This document shows, one piece after another, positions 26,623-35,380 of a stretch of 64,000 nt of DNA. Origin of the DNA: Planctomycetota bacterium (lineage in GTDB: Bacteria; Planctomycetota; Planctomycetia; Gemmatales; Gemmataceae); contig JACPZP010000087.1 in assembly GCA_016195405.1 (NCBI GenBank), positions 60,928-124,927 on the forward strand, in the 5' to 3' direction. The notes beneath the pieces were generated by a model that had not been told where the DNA came from, did no database searches, and saw only the letters and a program-made list of their open reading frames with translations. Position numbers and translations under genes: made by a program. Every line of letters starts with the position of its first letter. Positions within the stretch are counted from its first letter, which is position 1.

Positions 26623-26988
26623 TCAGTTAAGCGAAGGCGCCGCACCAGCTTTGGGAAAGTGCCATTTAGGAACTCGGCCGTGAGCGTCGTAGCTTTCGAA
26701 GCGACAGACCGATACTGTCGGAGGCAAATCGAAGCCCAACCGCGCCTTCGGAACGTCGCAGCCTACCCCGGAGCAAAGCGACTCTGCCCTGACTTCGGTC
26801 AGAGACATGCTCGCGCCGAACCCGACATCTGTGGACTCACCGATCCCAACCGCTACAAGGGTGATCGGACCGGCCTCGTCAGTTCGAACGGACAGCTCTG
26901 CCTTATCCGGAAGTATCCGAATCACAGTGATGATGACTCGATCCGCGAGCACGACGGCGTCGTTGACGCGGCGCGATAGGACGATCAT
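26623..26988 (-). CDS. CsrA-like protein with altered RNA-binding half and long tail
   Basis: From ATG 26988 (GGAG upstream) the first 40 residues, beginning MIVLSRRVNDAVVLADRVII, follow CsrA (M(L/I)(I/V)L(S/T)R(R/K)VGE...), including strands 1-3 and Arg 6-7 of the RNA-binding face. The usual second half, with APxxVxVxRxEI and the key Arg near 44, is missing. In its place are EAGPITLVAVGIGES and about 70 unrelated residues. True CsrA is about 60-75 residues, whereas this has 121. It may be a diverged RNA-binding or protein-binding relative, or the result of a rearrangement. Confidence 0.5.
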   Translation of the reverse strand: MIVLSRRVNDAVVLADRVIITVIRILPDKAELSVRTDEAGPITLVAVGIGESTDVGFGASMSLTEVRAESLCSGVGCDVPKARLGFDLPPTVSVCRFESYDAHGRVPKWHFPKAGAAPSLN

Positions 26989-27472
26989 GCGCAAACTCCG
27001 TCCCCACCTAAGGAGCGACTGAACTGACTAAGATGGGACCTGAACTCCTTGAGAATAATCGGAGGGTAGCGAAATGCAAGACAATTGTGGATCAATGACG
27101 TCGTATCGCAATTGAAGGGGCCGCTCTTAAGGAACTCAGGAAACTTGCATACATCCCTATAGAACCGGTCATGTAGCACCCGTCCAGCCGCTGCCGATCT
27201 GAGGTCACGGATCGCAGCTGGCTCATCGCGCTGAGCTGAGGAAGAATCGTACCACGAAGAAGTCCTGATCACCAAGGTTCGTTGGTTCGTTTCTCATCAT
27301 TTCATAATCACTTGGATCTCTTGGATCTCATTCATTTCTTGGCTCGCTTGGCGCTCATGCTTTGCTTCAATCTCATGAATCCCCTATGGTGTGCATCTTG
27401 TGGAATTCAAGCGTGTGGTGTGACGTGGGATGATGATGAAACGACCCGCTGCCGTAACCTTCGCCTTCGTCC
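26989..27472. other. Intergenic region between divergent CsrA-like gene and glyA, no gene seen
   Basis: The stretch contains a 96-codon minus-strand frame with no recognisable family and rather random composition, which I do not call. The part after 27290 has tandem-looking CTTGGATCTCTTGGATCTC, a 9-base direct repeat. No RNA gene was recognised. Confidence 0.4.
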
Positions 27473-27478
27473 TATAAT
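27473..27478 (+). promoter_or_regulatory. Probable -10 box of glyA
   Basis: A perfect TATAAT lies 26 bases ahead of the glyA start, in a space with no other gene. No good -35 TTGACA is found 16-18 bases upstream, so assignment rests on the -10 alone. Confidence 0.45.
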
Positions 27479-27504
27479 GAAGCCGATCACCCGTCAGGAG
27501 AGTC

Positions 27505-28743
27505 ATGATGGACCTGCTCGAGCGCATCGATCCCGAAGTCTTCCACGCCATCGAAGGCGAGAAGCGCCGCCAGCAAGATGGTCTGGAGATGATCGCCTCG
27601 GAGAACTACACGAGCCCGGCGGTCATGGCCGCGCAGGGTTCCGTGCTGACGAACAAGTATGCGGAAGGCTTGCCCGGCAAGCGCTATTACGGCGGCTGCG
27701 AGTTCGTCGATCAGGTGGAGCGGCTCGCCATCGACCGGTTGCTCAAGCTCTTCGGCGCGGACCGGGCCAACGTACAGCCGCACTCCGGCGCTCAGGCGAA
27801 CATGGCGGTTTACTTCGCGTGCCTCGATCCCGGCGACGCGATCCTCGCCATGGACTTGTCGCACGGCGGCCATCTCACGCACGGCATGAAGCTCAATTTC
27901 TCGGGCAAGCTTTACAAGGTGGCGGCCTACGGCGTGCGCCGGGATGATGAGCGCATCGATTTCGACCAAGTCGCCACGCTCGCCGCCGAGCACAAGCCGA
28001 AGCTGGTGGTTGCCGGCGCGAGCGCTTATCCACGCGAGATCGACTTCGCGAAGTTCGCCGAGATATGCAGGCAACACCGCGCGCTGCTGTTTGTGGACAT
28101 GGCACACATCGCCGGCCTCGTCGCGGCCGACCAGCACATGAACCCGGTGCCGTTCGCTGAATTCGTCACCACCACGACTCACAAAACCCTGCGCGGCCCA
28201 CGCGGCGGCGCGGTCCTCTGCAAGCAGGAGTGGATCCAGAAGATTAACTCGTCGGTCTTTCCGGGCATCCAGGGCGGGCCGCTTATGCACGTCATCGCCG
28301 CCAAGGCCGTCTCGTTTCTCGAAGCCGCGAAGCCCGAGTTCAAAACCTATGCCACCCAGATCATCGCCAACGCCAAGACGCTCGCATACGAGCTGGAGCG
28401 CCACGGTTTTCGGCTTGTCTCCGGCGGCACCGACAATCACCTCTTGCTCGTGGACGTCGCCTCGCGTGGCTTGACCGGCAAGAAGGCGGAAGAGGCGCTC
28501 GACATGGCCGGCATCACCGTCAACAAGAACAAGATTCCGTTCGACCTGCGGCCGCCGCTGGACCCGTCCGGCATCCGCATCGGCACCCCTGCCCTCACGA
28601 CCCGCGGCATGCGCGAGCCGGAAATGCGCACCATCGCCGGCTGGATCGGCAAAGTGCTGGCCGCACCGGAGGAGAAGGCGTCGCTGGAACGGATACGCGG
28701 CGAGGTTCGCGAGCTGGGAAAGCAATTCCCGGCGCCGGTGTAG
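27505..28743 (+). CDS. glyA: Serine hydroxymethyltransferase
   Basis: The 412-residue enzyme converts serine and tetrahydrofolate to glycine and 5,10-methylene-THF using PLP in the cytoplasm. Hallmarks are [38 protein letters not shown] and the PLP lysine in [13 protein letters not shown] (Lys near 226). The C-terminal part has [10 protein letters not shown]. Length is normal for the family. A CAGGAGAG site precedes two adjacent ATGs (27505 and 27508), either of which may be used. It stands alone with its own promoter region. Confidence 0.97.
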   Translation: MMDLLERIDPEVFHAIEGEKRRQQDGLEMIASENYTSPAVMAAQGSVLTNKYAEGLPGKRYYGGCEFVDQVERLAIDRLLKLFGADRANVQPHSGAQANMAVYFACLDPGDAILAMDLSHGGHLTHGMKLNFSGKLYKVAAYGVRRDDERIDFDQVATLAAEHKPKLVVAGASAYPREIDFAKFAEICRQHRALLFVDMAHIAGLVAADQHMNPVPFAEFVTTTTHKTLRGPRGGAVLCKQEWIQKINSSVFPGIQGGPLMHVIAAKAVSFLEAAKPEFKTYATQIIANAKTLAYELERHGFRLVSGGTDNHLLLVDVASRGLTGKKAEEALDMAGITVNKNKIPFDLRPPLDPSGIRIGTPALTTRGMREPEMRTIAGWIGKVLAAPEEKASLERIRGEVRELGKQFPAPV

Positions 28744-28819
28744 AATTGTTGCAATGGAACTTGTGAATGCAAATCGCTCGAGTTGCCGGTTTGACGTGAA
28801 TTACGGTGGGAGAAAGCAG

Positions 28820-29146
28820 ATGAGCATTGATACCCTAAGCCTGCCCGAGAGCGAGATTCGAGTCCGATTTGAACGGCTCGCACGGCAATGGAAGAACGAG
28901 TCGAGATTCATGTCGAACACCGCCCAGATGGCGATGCTCCCGTCTTATCAACGCATCATTGGATTGGGAATGGCCGTGGTGCCACTGCTTCTCGAGGAGT
29001 TACGACGCGAGCCTGACCAGTGGTTTTGGGCGCTGGAAGCAATCACGGAAGAAAACCCCGTGCCGCGAGAGTATCTTGGAAAAGTGTCGAACATGGCCAA
29101 AGCGTGGGTTGATTGGGGAACCCAGCGAGGATTCATCAAGCCATGA
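28820..29146 (+). CDS. Conserved protein, first gene of a two-gene cassette
   Basis: The product has 108 residues from ATG 28820 (MSIDTLSLPESEIRVRFERL); the longer frame from 28754 adds residues with no support. The core MLPSYQRIIGLGMAVVPLLL, then WFWALEAITEENPVP and WVDWG, is a pattern I associate with short proteins of scattered distribution next to the gene that follows. Its stop overlaps the next ATG (ATGA), so the two are translated together. Function is unknown. The layout suggests an antitoxin or immunity-like pair, but nothing in the sequence proves this. Confidence 0.6.
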   Translation: MSIDTLSLPESEIRVRFERLARQWKNESRFMSNTAQMAMLPSYQRIIGLGMAVVPLLLEELRREPDQWFWALEAITEENPVPREYLGKVSNMAKAWVDWGTQRGFIKP

Positions 29147-29570
29147 TTTCCGATCCCGATTTCCCGCACCTTACGCCAGAAAACCACAAGGTCACAAGTC
29201 CGGTTGACCCCTTATACAACTGCATCGCATGGGTGTCAGGTGACACCGCGAATTGGTGGCAACCCGGCGTCAATTGGCCTAAACCGGCTGACCCAAGCGA
29301 TTGTGGGATCGAAGATCTTGTCGGTGCTTTCACCTCTCTAGGATTCGTAACATGCGCGGACGGCAGTTTGGAACCGGGCTTCGAGAGGATTGTTCTTTTT
29401 GAAGCCGGCGCGTTCTACACGCACGCGGCGCGCCAACTCACCAATGGCAAATGGTCCAGCAAACTTGGACGATGCGAAGACATCGAGCACGATCGCCGCA
29501 GGATCTTGCGGACGGCGTATACGGCGCGGTGAAGGGCTTCATGAAGCGACCCATTTCCAAGTCGAGCTAG
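29143..29570 (+). pseudogene. Second gene of the cassette, C-terminus frameshifted
   Basis: From ATG 29143 the frame reads MISDPDFPHLTPENHKVTSP, YNCIAWVSGD and KLGRCEDIEH and is then cut short at TGA 29530-29532. Just after codon EDIEH (about 29490) the +2 frame continues with SPQDLADGVYGAVKGFMKRP to TAG 29568-29570. This is the natural-looking end. One base appears to be lost near 29491. The catalytic-looking Cys-Ile-Ala-Trp segment remains. The broken version would have a random tail of about 14 residues. Either mutation or assembly error is possible. It overlaps the upstream partner by 4 bases. Confidence 0.65.
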
Positions 29571-29662
29571 CGCTCAAATGGACTTAACTTGACACGGATT
29601 TCCTGCTATAGGCGGATACAGAAGGTGCTGCGCGACGACGTAAGAAAGGGAGTTCTTTGCCA

Positions 29663-30697
29663 ATGCGGCCGTGGTTTCAAGCCTGGTGGACGACTTTCCG
29701 CTTCCGCCATCTCGTTCTGGAATTGCTGGTTGCATTGAGCCTGGCGTTTCTCGTCTGGCTCTATACCCATAGCCGCGACCAGAACAGCATCGATCACGTA
29801 CAGGTTCCGGTGCAGATTCAACTCAACCCTTCGCAGCGCGACCAATATTTCCTGGAAACGACAGGAACGCAGAAAGTCAGCGTCTCGTTTTCCGGACCTT
29901 CCATGCGGATTCGTGACATTCGCCGCAAGCTGCAGCGCGGCATGGTTCAGGCGAATCTCACGTTGCTGATTCCCGAAGAACGACTGAATGAAGCCGTCTT
30001 CAGCGACACTCTCCGCGTCGAAGCCGAACACATCGCAGTTCCTCCGGGCATTCTGGCTGAGATCACGGACGACACGCCGACGATTACCGTCAGCGCCCAT
30101 CGTCTGACCGAGCGCCTTTTGCCGGTAAAGCTCGACTACACGGGTGAGGTACGCGTCACCCAAATGCAAGTCGAGCCGGCCGCCGTTCTCGTCCGCGGAC
30201 CGAAACAGGTGCTTGACCATGCACAGGCGCTGAATTCACGGCCTTATGCGCTTGCCAGTCCCACGGACGGCGCGACAGAGACGGAGATTCGCGGTCAGGC
30301 GACGCTGGCCTCCGAACTGGAAGGACGTGCGATTCAAGCCACGCCGCGCGCGGTCAATTTTCGCTGTAAGGTGCAACCGCGGCAGAAAATCTACCATCTC
30401 CGCGACGTTCCGATTCATTTCCTGTGTCCGGCGCAGTTTCCCTGGAAGCCGCGGTTTGCCGACGAAAGAGCCGGCAAAGTTGAGCTCCGTTTGCTAGGGC
30501 CGGCTTCCGAAGAAACGCCGCCCGTCTTGGCTTTCATCGACCTTACCGCGAGCCAACCGTTCCGCGGCAGAAATCTCGAGGCGCTTCGGCTACAATTACC
30601 GAAAGACTTCACGTTGGTGCAAGCCGCGCCGCAAGTGATCGCTTTCTATCTCGATGAGTTGACCGTGTCGGCGACCGCCCCGCGCGAACAGCCTTGA
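29663..30697 (+). CDS. YbbR-domain membrane protein
   Basis: The 344-residue protein starts at ATG 29663 (GGGAG 11 bases upstream) or TTG 29657. One TM helix (HLVLELLVALSLAFLVWLYT) is followed by YbbR-type repeats, with about three beta domains each of the form PVQIQL...VSVSFSGP...VRGPKQVLD. YbbR proteins in Firmicutes partner the diadenylate cyclase CdaA. Here no CdaA is adjacent, although a DacZ-like cyclase is encoded at 61887. A decayed proA fragment overlaps its end. Confidence 0.85.
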   Translation: MRPWFQAWWTTFRFRHLVLELLVALSLAFLVWLYTHSRDQNSIDHVQVPVQIQLNPSQRDQYFLETTGTQKVSVSFSGPSMRIRDIRRKLQRGMVQANLTLLIPEERLNEAVFSDTLRVEAEHIAVPPGILAEITDDTPTITVSAHRLTERLLPVKLDYTGEVRVTQMQVEPAAVLVRGPKQVLDHAQALNSRPYALASPTDGATETEIRGQATLASELEGRAIQATPRAVNFRCKVQPRQKIYHLRDVPIHFLCPAQFPWKPRFADERAGKVELRLLGPASEETPPVLAFIDLTASQPFRGRNLEALRLQLPKDFTLVQAAPQVIAFYLDELTVSATAPREQP

Positions 30698-30698
30698 A

Positions 30699-31100
30699 TC
30701 TGGCCGGAAACACATCATGGGGAACTACCATGTCTTTGCGGACCGGGCGTCCGATTTGGCGCTCGCCGAGAGGTTTGTCCTAAACACCGGAAACCAACGC
30801 GGCCAAGAATGCAACGTCGCCGCGACTCTGCTGGTGCATGCGAATGTCGCTGACGTTTTTCTGCCTCGCCTGGGGCAGCTCGCGCGTGAGCGAGCCGTCG
30901 AAGTCCGTGGCTGCCCGGCGACCCGCTGTTACATTCAGGGCATCCGCGAATCGACACAAGAAGATTACACCGCAGGCAATCTCGATTCGAACGCCCTTCC
31001 GATCGTTACGGTCAGGGTGGTGCTTGATCTCGACGAGGCCATCGACCACATCGCTCGCTTTGGCTCGGGCCATGCGGAGGAATTTGAGCCATGGTCTTAG
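30699..31100 (+). pseudogene. proA: Internal fragment of gamma-glutamyl phosphate reductase (proA)
   Basis: The frame reads KHIMGNYHVFADRASDLALA, NTGNQRGQECNVAATLLVHA, FLPRLGQLARERAVEVRG, ATRCYIQGIRESTQEDYT and VVLDLDEAIDHIARFGSGHA. It follows the C-terminal half of ProA, including the catalytic-Cys strand (here ECNVAATL). About 200 residues are missing at the N-terminus and about 60 at the C-terminus. After GSGHA the sequence departs and runs into the next gene. The first codons overlap the end of ybbR. ProA makes glutamate semialdehyde for proline synthesis; a working copy should exist elsewhere. It is a clear remnant. Confidence 0.8.
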
Positions 31101-32671
31101 TGGTTTCGCTTACGGCGATCGTGTTGCCTATGTTGTTGGCGGCGGCGTTTCTATTGGGCCGGCATTTTCACCGGCGCCAACAGTCCGAAGAAGAGTTCTC
31201 ACCGGTCACGCGCCAGCACTTCGAGTTATTTCAGAGCGGCCGGTTCAACGAAGCCGCAGTCGAGTCGGTCAAGAATCGTTTCAGCGCCATGCTGGAGCGC
31301 GGCGAGGAAGCCACGGTCGAGGCAAGCTTGCGGCCCGGAATGCATTATGTGTTTCAGGTGCGGGCTTTGGCGGAGATCGGCACCGACGTCGCCGGGCGAA
31401 TTCTGGAACGCCAGCTAAAACGCCGCCTTTCCAATGACCATCTGGAACAGGCCTGGTACTGGATCGACTTGGCCGGGAGCTTGCGCTTTCTCAATCGTGA
31501 AGAAAGTCTGCCGCACTTGCTTAATTGCGCCGACACTGCCTCGGAGGCGCCGCTCGGCCATTTCTTCGCCGCGGAAACGATCTGCTTTCTCGGCTTCGCC
31601 GGCTACTTGCACCACACGGAAACGCCGCTCGGCCATTCGGCGCTGCGTCTTTTGCATCGCGCGCTGGAAGGACTTCGTTACGGCGTGCAGCCGCAACTGG
31701 TTCCCGAAGCCCGGCTGGGGGAGATCATCGAGCAGCTTTGGGACCACCGGCCCGACACGGTGCACCCGCTTTTCGTGCGCGTAGTGCACGAGTCGCTACG
31801 GTATCTGCGCCGAGCGCCGCATGCCCGTGCGACCTTGACGGATGAAAACAATGATCGCGAAGCTTTCGACTGGCAACTGGCCCGGATCGAGGCGTTGGAG
31901 CCGTCGCTGAGGGACTATCTGAGCGAGGCGCCTGCGGTTCTCGTGCGGCAACTGAAGTCCACGTGCAATGACGATTTCCCTGATCTGCTGCATGCGTTGC
32001 GTGACTTGCGGATCGACACGGGCGCCGAACTCCTGCCTCTCTTTAGCCGGCCCCGTTTTCCACACAAAGAACTGGCCCTGGAAGTGATTGCTTGGTCGAG
32101 CGATCCAGGCGTAGGACCATGGCTACGGGGCTACGCCGCTCGACACATCCCCATGAATCGCCGCAGCCGATGGAAACCACACGCTTCAGTGCCGCGCCGC
32201 CCTTCGCTGCCCGCCGACGTACCCTATCATGGCCTCCTTCGAGCGCTGCGTCGGCAACCATCAGTCGACAACGAGAAATTCCTTCTTTTGGCCGCCAAGG
32301 ATTGGGATCCGACATATCGAGCGGCGGCGCTGAGCGGCCTTGGCTGGTGGTCTCCGATTCTGCGAAGCAATGTTTTGGAGGCGCTCAAAGAAAGTCGGCT
32401 AGACCCCAATCCGGACGTCCGGCAAGCCGCCCGCGCTGCCCTGGCACGCCTTGGTCAGCGTCAAGCACTGCATTGGTTTCGCCAGGCGCTGACGCGCGAG
32501 GATTTCACCAACATTCACGACGCGATCCAGCTTATCGCCGCGGAAGGACTGACGCTCTTGTGGCCCGACCTCGATCGCCTCGCCGATTCCGAGAACCCCG
32601 ATATTGCCCATCTTGCCCGCGAATCCCTCGAACGCATGGCTGAAGACATGGAGCATCGACGGGCGCAATGA
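31091..32671 (+). CDS. Membrane-anchored HEAT-repeat protein
   Basis: The 526-residue product has an N-terminal TM segment (VVSLTAIVLPMLLAAAFLLG) and then a soluble all-helical body with HEAT-like repeats, clearest at the C-terminus (DPTYRAAALSGLGWWSP, PNPDVRQAARAALARLG, NPDIAHLARESLERM). HEAT arrays act as protein scaffolds. The start overlaps the end of the proA remnant by 10 bases, so its translation may once have been set by that frame. A small lipoprotein gene follows. Confidence 0.7.
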   Translation: MVLVVSLTAIVLPMLLAAAFLLGRHFHRRQQSEEEFSPVTRQHFELFQSGRFNEAAVESVKNRFSAMLERGEEATVEASLRPGMHYVFQVRALAEIGTDVAGRILERQLKRRLSNDHLEQAWYWIDLAGSLRFLNREESLPHLLNCADTASEAPLGHFFAAETICFLGFAGYLHHTETPLGHSALRLLHRALEGLRYGVQPQLVPEARLGEIIEQLWDHRPDTVHPLFVRVVHESLRYLRRAPHARATLTDENNDREAFDWQLARIEALEPSLRDYLSEAPAVLVRQLKSTCNDDFPDLLHALRDLRIDTGAELLPLFSRPRFPHKELALEVIAWSSDPGVGPWLRGYAARHIPMNRRSRWKPHASVPRRPSLPADVPYHGLLRALRRQPSVDNEKFLLLAAKDWDPTYRAAALSGLGWWSPILRSNVLEALKESRLDPNPDVRQAARAALARLGQRQALHWFRQALTREDFTNIHDAIQLIAAEGLTLLWPDLDRLADSENPDIAHLARESLERMAEDMEHRRAQ

Positions 32672-32736
32672 TTCGAGTGAACGCCATCGCTTTTACCGTT
32701 CGATAAAGAAGAGGTCTGTAATGCGGGGCATCGGCG

Positions 32737-33051
32737 GTGGCGAACAAAGTTTGGAGCTTGTGGATACTGGTTGCGTCATCTCTCATAATGGCAGGCTGCC
32801 AGGGCGCATTTGGCCCGGGTCGCTTGCCCGATGATCCGCTCTTTGTTCGTCGCGAACCGGTAGAGTCGCGAGCAAAATTCGGCCCGCCAGCCAATCTCGC
32901 AAGCGCCGAGACCACAATTCCTGAAAATCGAATTGTCGCTCGAAACGCCGCGGTTCACGACGAACATTATCAACATACTTCAAGAACCGTTCCCGCCATC
33001 TTGACGAATCGCAGCACGCCGCCGGAACGCGACATCGACGTGGATGACTGA
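32737..33051 (+). CDS. Small lipoprotein, GTG start
   Basis: The 104-residue product starts at GTG 32737. It has a lipoprotein signal peptide with lipobox LIMAGC (Cys 21) and a short mature part rich in Pro, Arg and Glu that shows no domain. It is preceded by the HEAT gene and followed by a palindromic repeat. Function unknown. Confidence 0.55.
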   Translation: MANKVWSLWILVASSLIMAGCQGAFGPGRLPDDPLFVRREPVESRAKFGPPANLASAETTIPENRIVARNAAVHDEHYQHTSRTVPAILTNRSTPPERDIDVDD

Positions 33052-33060
33052 CGTGTATTC

Positions 33061-33120
33061 GTAGCGGAATTCGCAAGAATTCCGATCTTCGCACTCCGGA
33101 ATTCTTGAGAATTCAGCTAC
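33061..33120. repeat. Nested palindrome framed by GTAGC/GCTAC
   Basis: Outer arms GTAGC (33061-33065) and GCTAC (33116-33120) enclose two hairpins: CGGAATTC-GCAA-GAATTCCG (33065-33084) and GAATTC-TTGA-GAATTC (33099-33114). It lies between two convergent genes. The element at 46875-46941 has a similar style, with GAATTC-rich hairpins and a GCTAC/GTAGC pair. Confidence 0.65.
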
Positions 33121-33132
33121 GGATGAAGCAGG

Positions 33133-34359
33133 TCACTTCGCAAGCTTCAAGCAAGTGACTTCCTTGGTATCGCGAACGTAAATCAACCCCTCGGCAATGG
33201 CGGGCATGGCCATTGTCGAGCCACAGACCTTGGAGCGTGACAACTCCTGATAGACGCTGCGGCTCGGCTCGAGCAGCACCAGGTCGCCCTCTTCTTCGAG
33301 CATGAGGATCTTCTTGTTTCCGGTGAGGACGAGGCCGGCGTGATACTTGGCGATGTTGTCTTTCCGCCAAAGCTCCTTCCCGCTTCTTGAATCCATACAG
33401 CGCAGCGCGGCCGTTTGTTTGGGAAAGACGCTATTCGTCACCGCGTACAGCATGTCATCGACGGCGAGCGGTGTCGAAATGTAGCAAGTCAAGCCCGGCG
33501 CCGTCCAAGCGACGGCAGCGTCCTTCTTGCCTCCCGTAGATGTGACGCGAATCGCCTGCGCCCCGAGCATCGAGCAAGTCAGGATCGCGTCGCCGGTGCG
33601 GACCGGGGTGATGGCGCGCAACCCGATGATGTCGCGTATGGGATACTCCCACGCCGGCTCGCCGGTATCTGCTTTGACCGCAACGAGACTTTGGCCGGTC
33701 AGGAATACCAGTTCCGCGTCGCCGCCTTCACCGAGGGCGATCGGCGAGGCGTATCCCGCGGCATCGCTCCGGCACTTCCAAAGCACTTTACCGCTTTTCC
33801 TGTCGAAAGCGATGATGGCCGTCTCAGGTCCGCCGACTTGGGCGATCAGCTTGTCCTCGTGAACGAGCAGCGAGCTGGAGACGCCGAACTTGAGGTAGGG
33901 CGCCTTGAACTCTTTGTGCGTATCGACCTGCCAGAGAGTCTTGCCCGAGCCGGTTTCGAAACAGCTAATGACGCCGGAGATGCCGTGCGTGTACACCAAG
34001 TTGTCCGCGACACAAGGCGTGGCCCGAGGCCCGTAGCCGCCACAATCGGTGGTGACGGCATGACGCGTGTAAACGTTTCGCCAGGCCGGCTTGCCGGTTT
34101 TGGCGTCGAACGCCGCGACTTCCTCTTCATCCTTGTCCTCGACGCGCCCGTGGATGAATACTTGGCCGCCCGCCACGACGGGCGAGCTATAGCCGTCGCC
34201 GACCGGTTGTTTCCAAACGACCTCGGGTCCGCGCGACCACGGATGTATTTCCTCTTTGGTGCTGCCGTCTCGTTTGGGTCCGAGCCATTGCGGCCAATCC
34301 CCTGCTTGAACGACAGCGACGAGCAACAAGGATGTGAAGACGGAAACGATTACGCGCAT
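33133..34359 (-). CDS. Exported PQQ-like beta-propeller protein
   Basis: The 408-residue protein starts at ATG 34359; upstream residues of the longer frame do not fit. It has a signal peptide (MRVIVSVFTSLLLVAVVQAG) followed by DWPQWLGPKRDGSTKE, a very common planctomycete opening for PQQ-propellers. Repeats of the form D..TGK..W recur (DAKTGKPAWR, ETGSGKTLWQ, DRKSGKVLWK, DTGEPAWEY, DSRSGKELWR) and build a 7-8 bladed propeller. Similar propellers include BamB and quinoprotein dehydrogenases, but no enzyme domain is attached. It is probably periplasmic with unknown ligand. Confidence 0.85.
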   Translation of the reverse strand: MRVIVSVFTSLLLVAVVQAGDWPQWLGPKRDGSTKEEIHPWSRGPEVVWKQPVGDGYSSPVVAGGQVFIHGRVEDKDEEEVAAFDAKTGKPAWRNVYTRHAVTTDCGGYGPRATPCVADNLVYTHGISGVISCFETGSGKTLWQVDTHKEFKAPYLKFGVSSSLLVHEDKLIAQVGGPETAIIAFDRKSGKVLWKCRSDAAGYASPIALGEGGDAELVFLTGQSLVAVKADTGEPAWEYPIRDIIGLRAITPVRTGDAILTCSMLGAQAIRVTSTGGKKDAAVAWTAPGLTCYISTPLAVDDMLYAVTNSVFPKQTAALRCMDSRSGKELWRKDNIAKYHAGLVLTGNKKILMLEEEGDLVLLEPSRSVYQELSRSKVCGSTMAMPAIAEGLIYVRDTKEVTCLKLAK

Positions 34360-34387
34360 CGGTATCTCCTCAAATCCGCTTGATCTT

Positions 34388-34432
34388 CTCCGATTGAAGA
34401 CGACGCCCACAATGTGAGGATTCAATCGGAGA
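34388..34432. repeat. Inverted repeat in the divergent upstream region
   Basis: TCTCCGATTGAA near 34387 and TTCAATCGGAGA near 34421 form 12-base arms separated by about 22 bases. It lies in the leader of the minus-strand PQQ gene and could be an operator or a hairpin in its 5' UTR. Confidence 0.5.
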
Positions 34433-34439
34433 CGATATT

Positions 34440-34530
34440 GTTTAGCCGCGAGCCAACGGCGAGCGCGGACTGATTGCACCGTCTGAAAACTAAACGCCCG
34501 CGCTCGCTCGCCGTGGGCTCGCGGCTAAAC
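34440..34530. repeat. Long imperfect palindrome upstream of the TVP38 gene
   Basis: The left arm GTTTAGCCGCGAGCC (34440-34454) continues with ACGGCGAGCGCGG, answered by the right arm CCGCGCTCGCTCGCCGT and GGGCTCGCGGCTAAAC ending at 34530. About 25 bases pair with one short insertion. The transcript of the TVP38 gene would start within or just after it. Confidence 0.7.
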
Positions 34531-34544
34531 TTAGAATAAGGGCC

Positions 34545-35231
34545 ATGAACATGAAAGTCTCTGCGGTGCTGAAGCTCGCTTCGCTATTGGCGTTTATCCT
34601 CTGCGCCGTCTATTTCCTGCGTTTCACGGACATCGGCCAATCGATCACGCCCGCTCGATTCAAGGAGTTCGTCGAATCTTTCGACCCGGTCTGGGCGCCG
34701 CTGCTTTACATTGTGATCTATATCGCCGGCACCGTCTTGTTGCTGCCCGGGACGATCCTGAGCTTCAGCGGCGCCATCCTGTTCGGAGCCTACTTGGGGA
34801 CGCTTTACACGTGGATCGGCGCAACCATTGGCGCTACTCTGGCGTTCTTGGCCGCGAAATTCCTGGGACGCGGCTTCGTGGATCAGCTTCTTAAAGGAAA
34901 GCTGCAAACCCTCGACGCCCGGCTCGGCAAGCATGGCTTTAGCGCGCTGTTGATACTTCGCCTGGTGCCTCTGTTTCCCTTCAACGGCCTCAACTTCGGT
35001 TGTGGCCTGACCAGCATCCGGTGGCGCGACTACGTTCTGGCGACTGCCATCGGCATTTTGCCGGGAACGTTTGTTTATCAACTGCTTTTCGCGCGATTCG
35101 GGGAGAAGATCCTACAAGAGGGATTCGCCTGGAGCGACTTGCTTGACTGGCAGATCGGGATCGCGCTGGCGTTGTTTGCAGTTTTCATTGTGATTGGGAA
35201 ATGGGCATCGACGAAAGTGCTTGATCCCTGA
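34545..35231 (+). CDS. TVP38/TMEM64 family membrane protein (DedA superfamily)
   Basis: The 228-residue protein has 5-6 TM segments and the SNARE-associated/VTT core: GTVLLLPGTILSFSGAILFG, then AAKFLGRGFV and LRLVPLFPFNGLNFGCGL. The Arg-Pro-region motif is typical of TVP38/TMEM64. VTT proteins help flip phospholipids or affect membrane homeostasis; the specific role here is unknown. It stands alone and is preceded by a palindrome. Confidence 0.85.
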   Translation: MNMKVSAVLKLASLLAFILCAVYFLRFTDIGQSITPARFKEFVESFDPVWAPLLYIVIYIAGTVLLLPGTILSFSGAILFGAYLGTLYTWIGATIGATLAFLAAKFLGRGFVDQLLKGKLQTLDARLGKHGFSALLILRLVPLFPFNGLNFGCGLTSIRWRDYVLATAIGILPGTFVYQLLFARFGEKILQEGFAWSDLLDWQIGIALALFAVFIVIGKWASTKVLDP

Positions 35232-35380
35232 TCCTGCGTGCGGGTCAGCGCGACCGAGAACAACACAAGCGCGTTGCTCCGCTTGGGGGATTTTTGACAC
35301 TACCTCTTGCCTTGCGGTGTATAAAACGCCAAGCTAAACGCAATTCCCACATCGCCGACTCGCCGATCAGGAGCCGCGTT

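Noticed and set aside
26985..27275. 96-residue minus-strand frame upstream of the CsrA-like gene
   Set aside because: No family, no ribosome site and random-looking composition.
27487..28725. 412-residue minus-strand frame opposite glyA
   Set aside because: Antisense shadow of a housekeeping gene.
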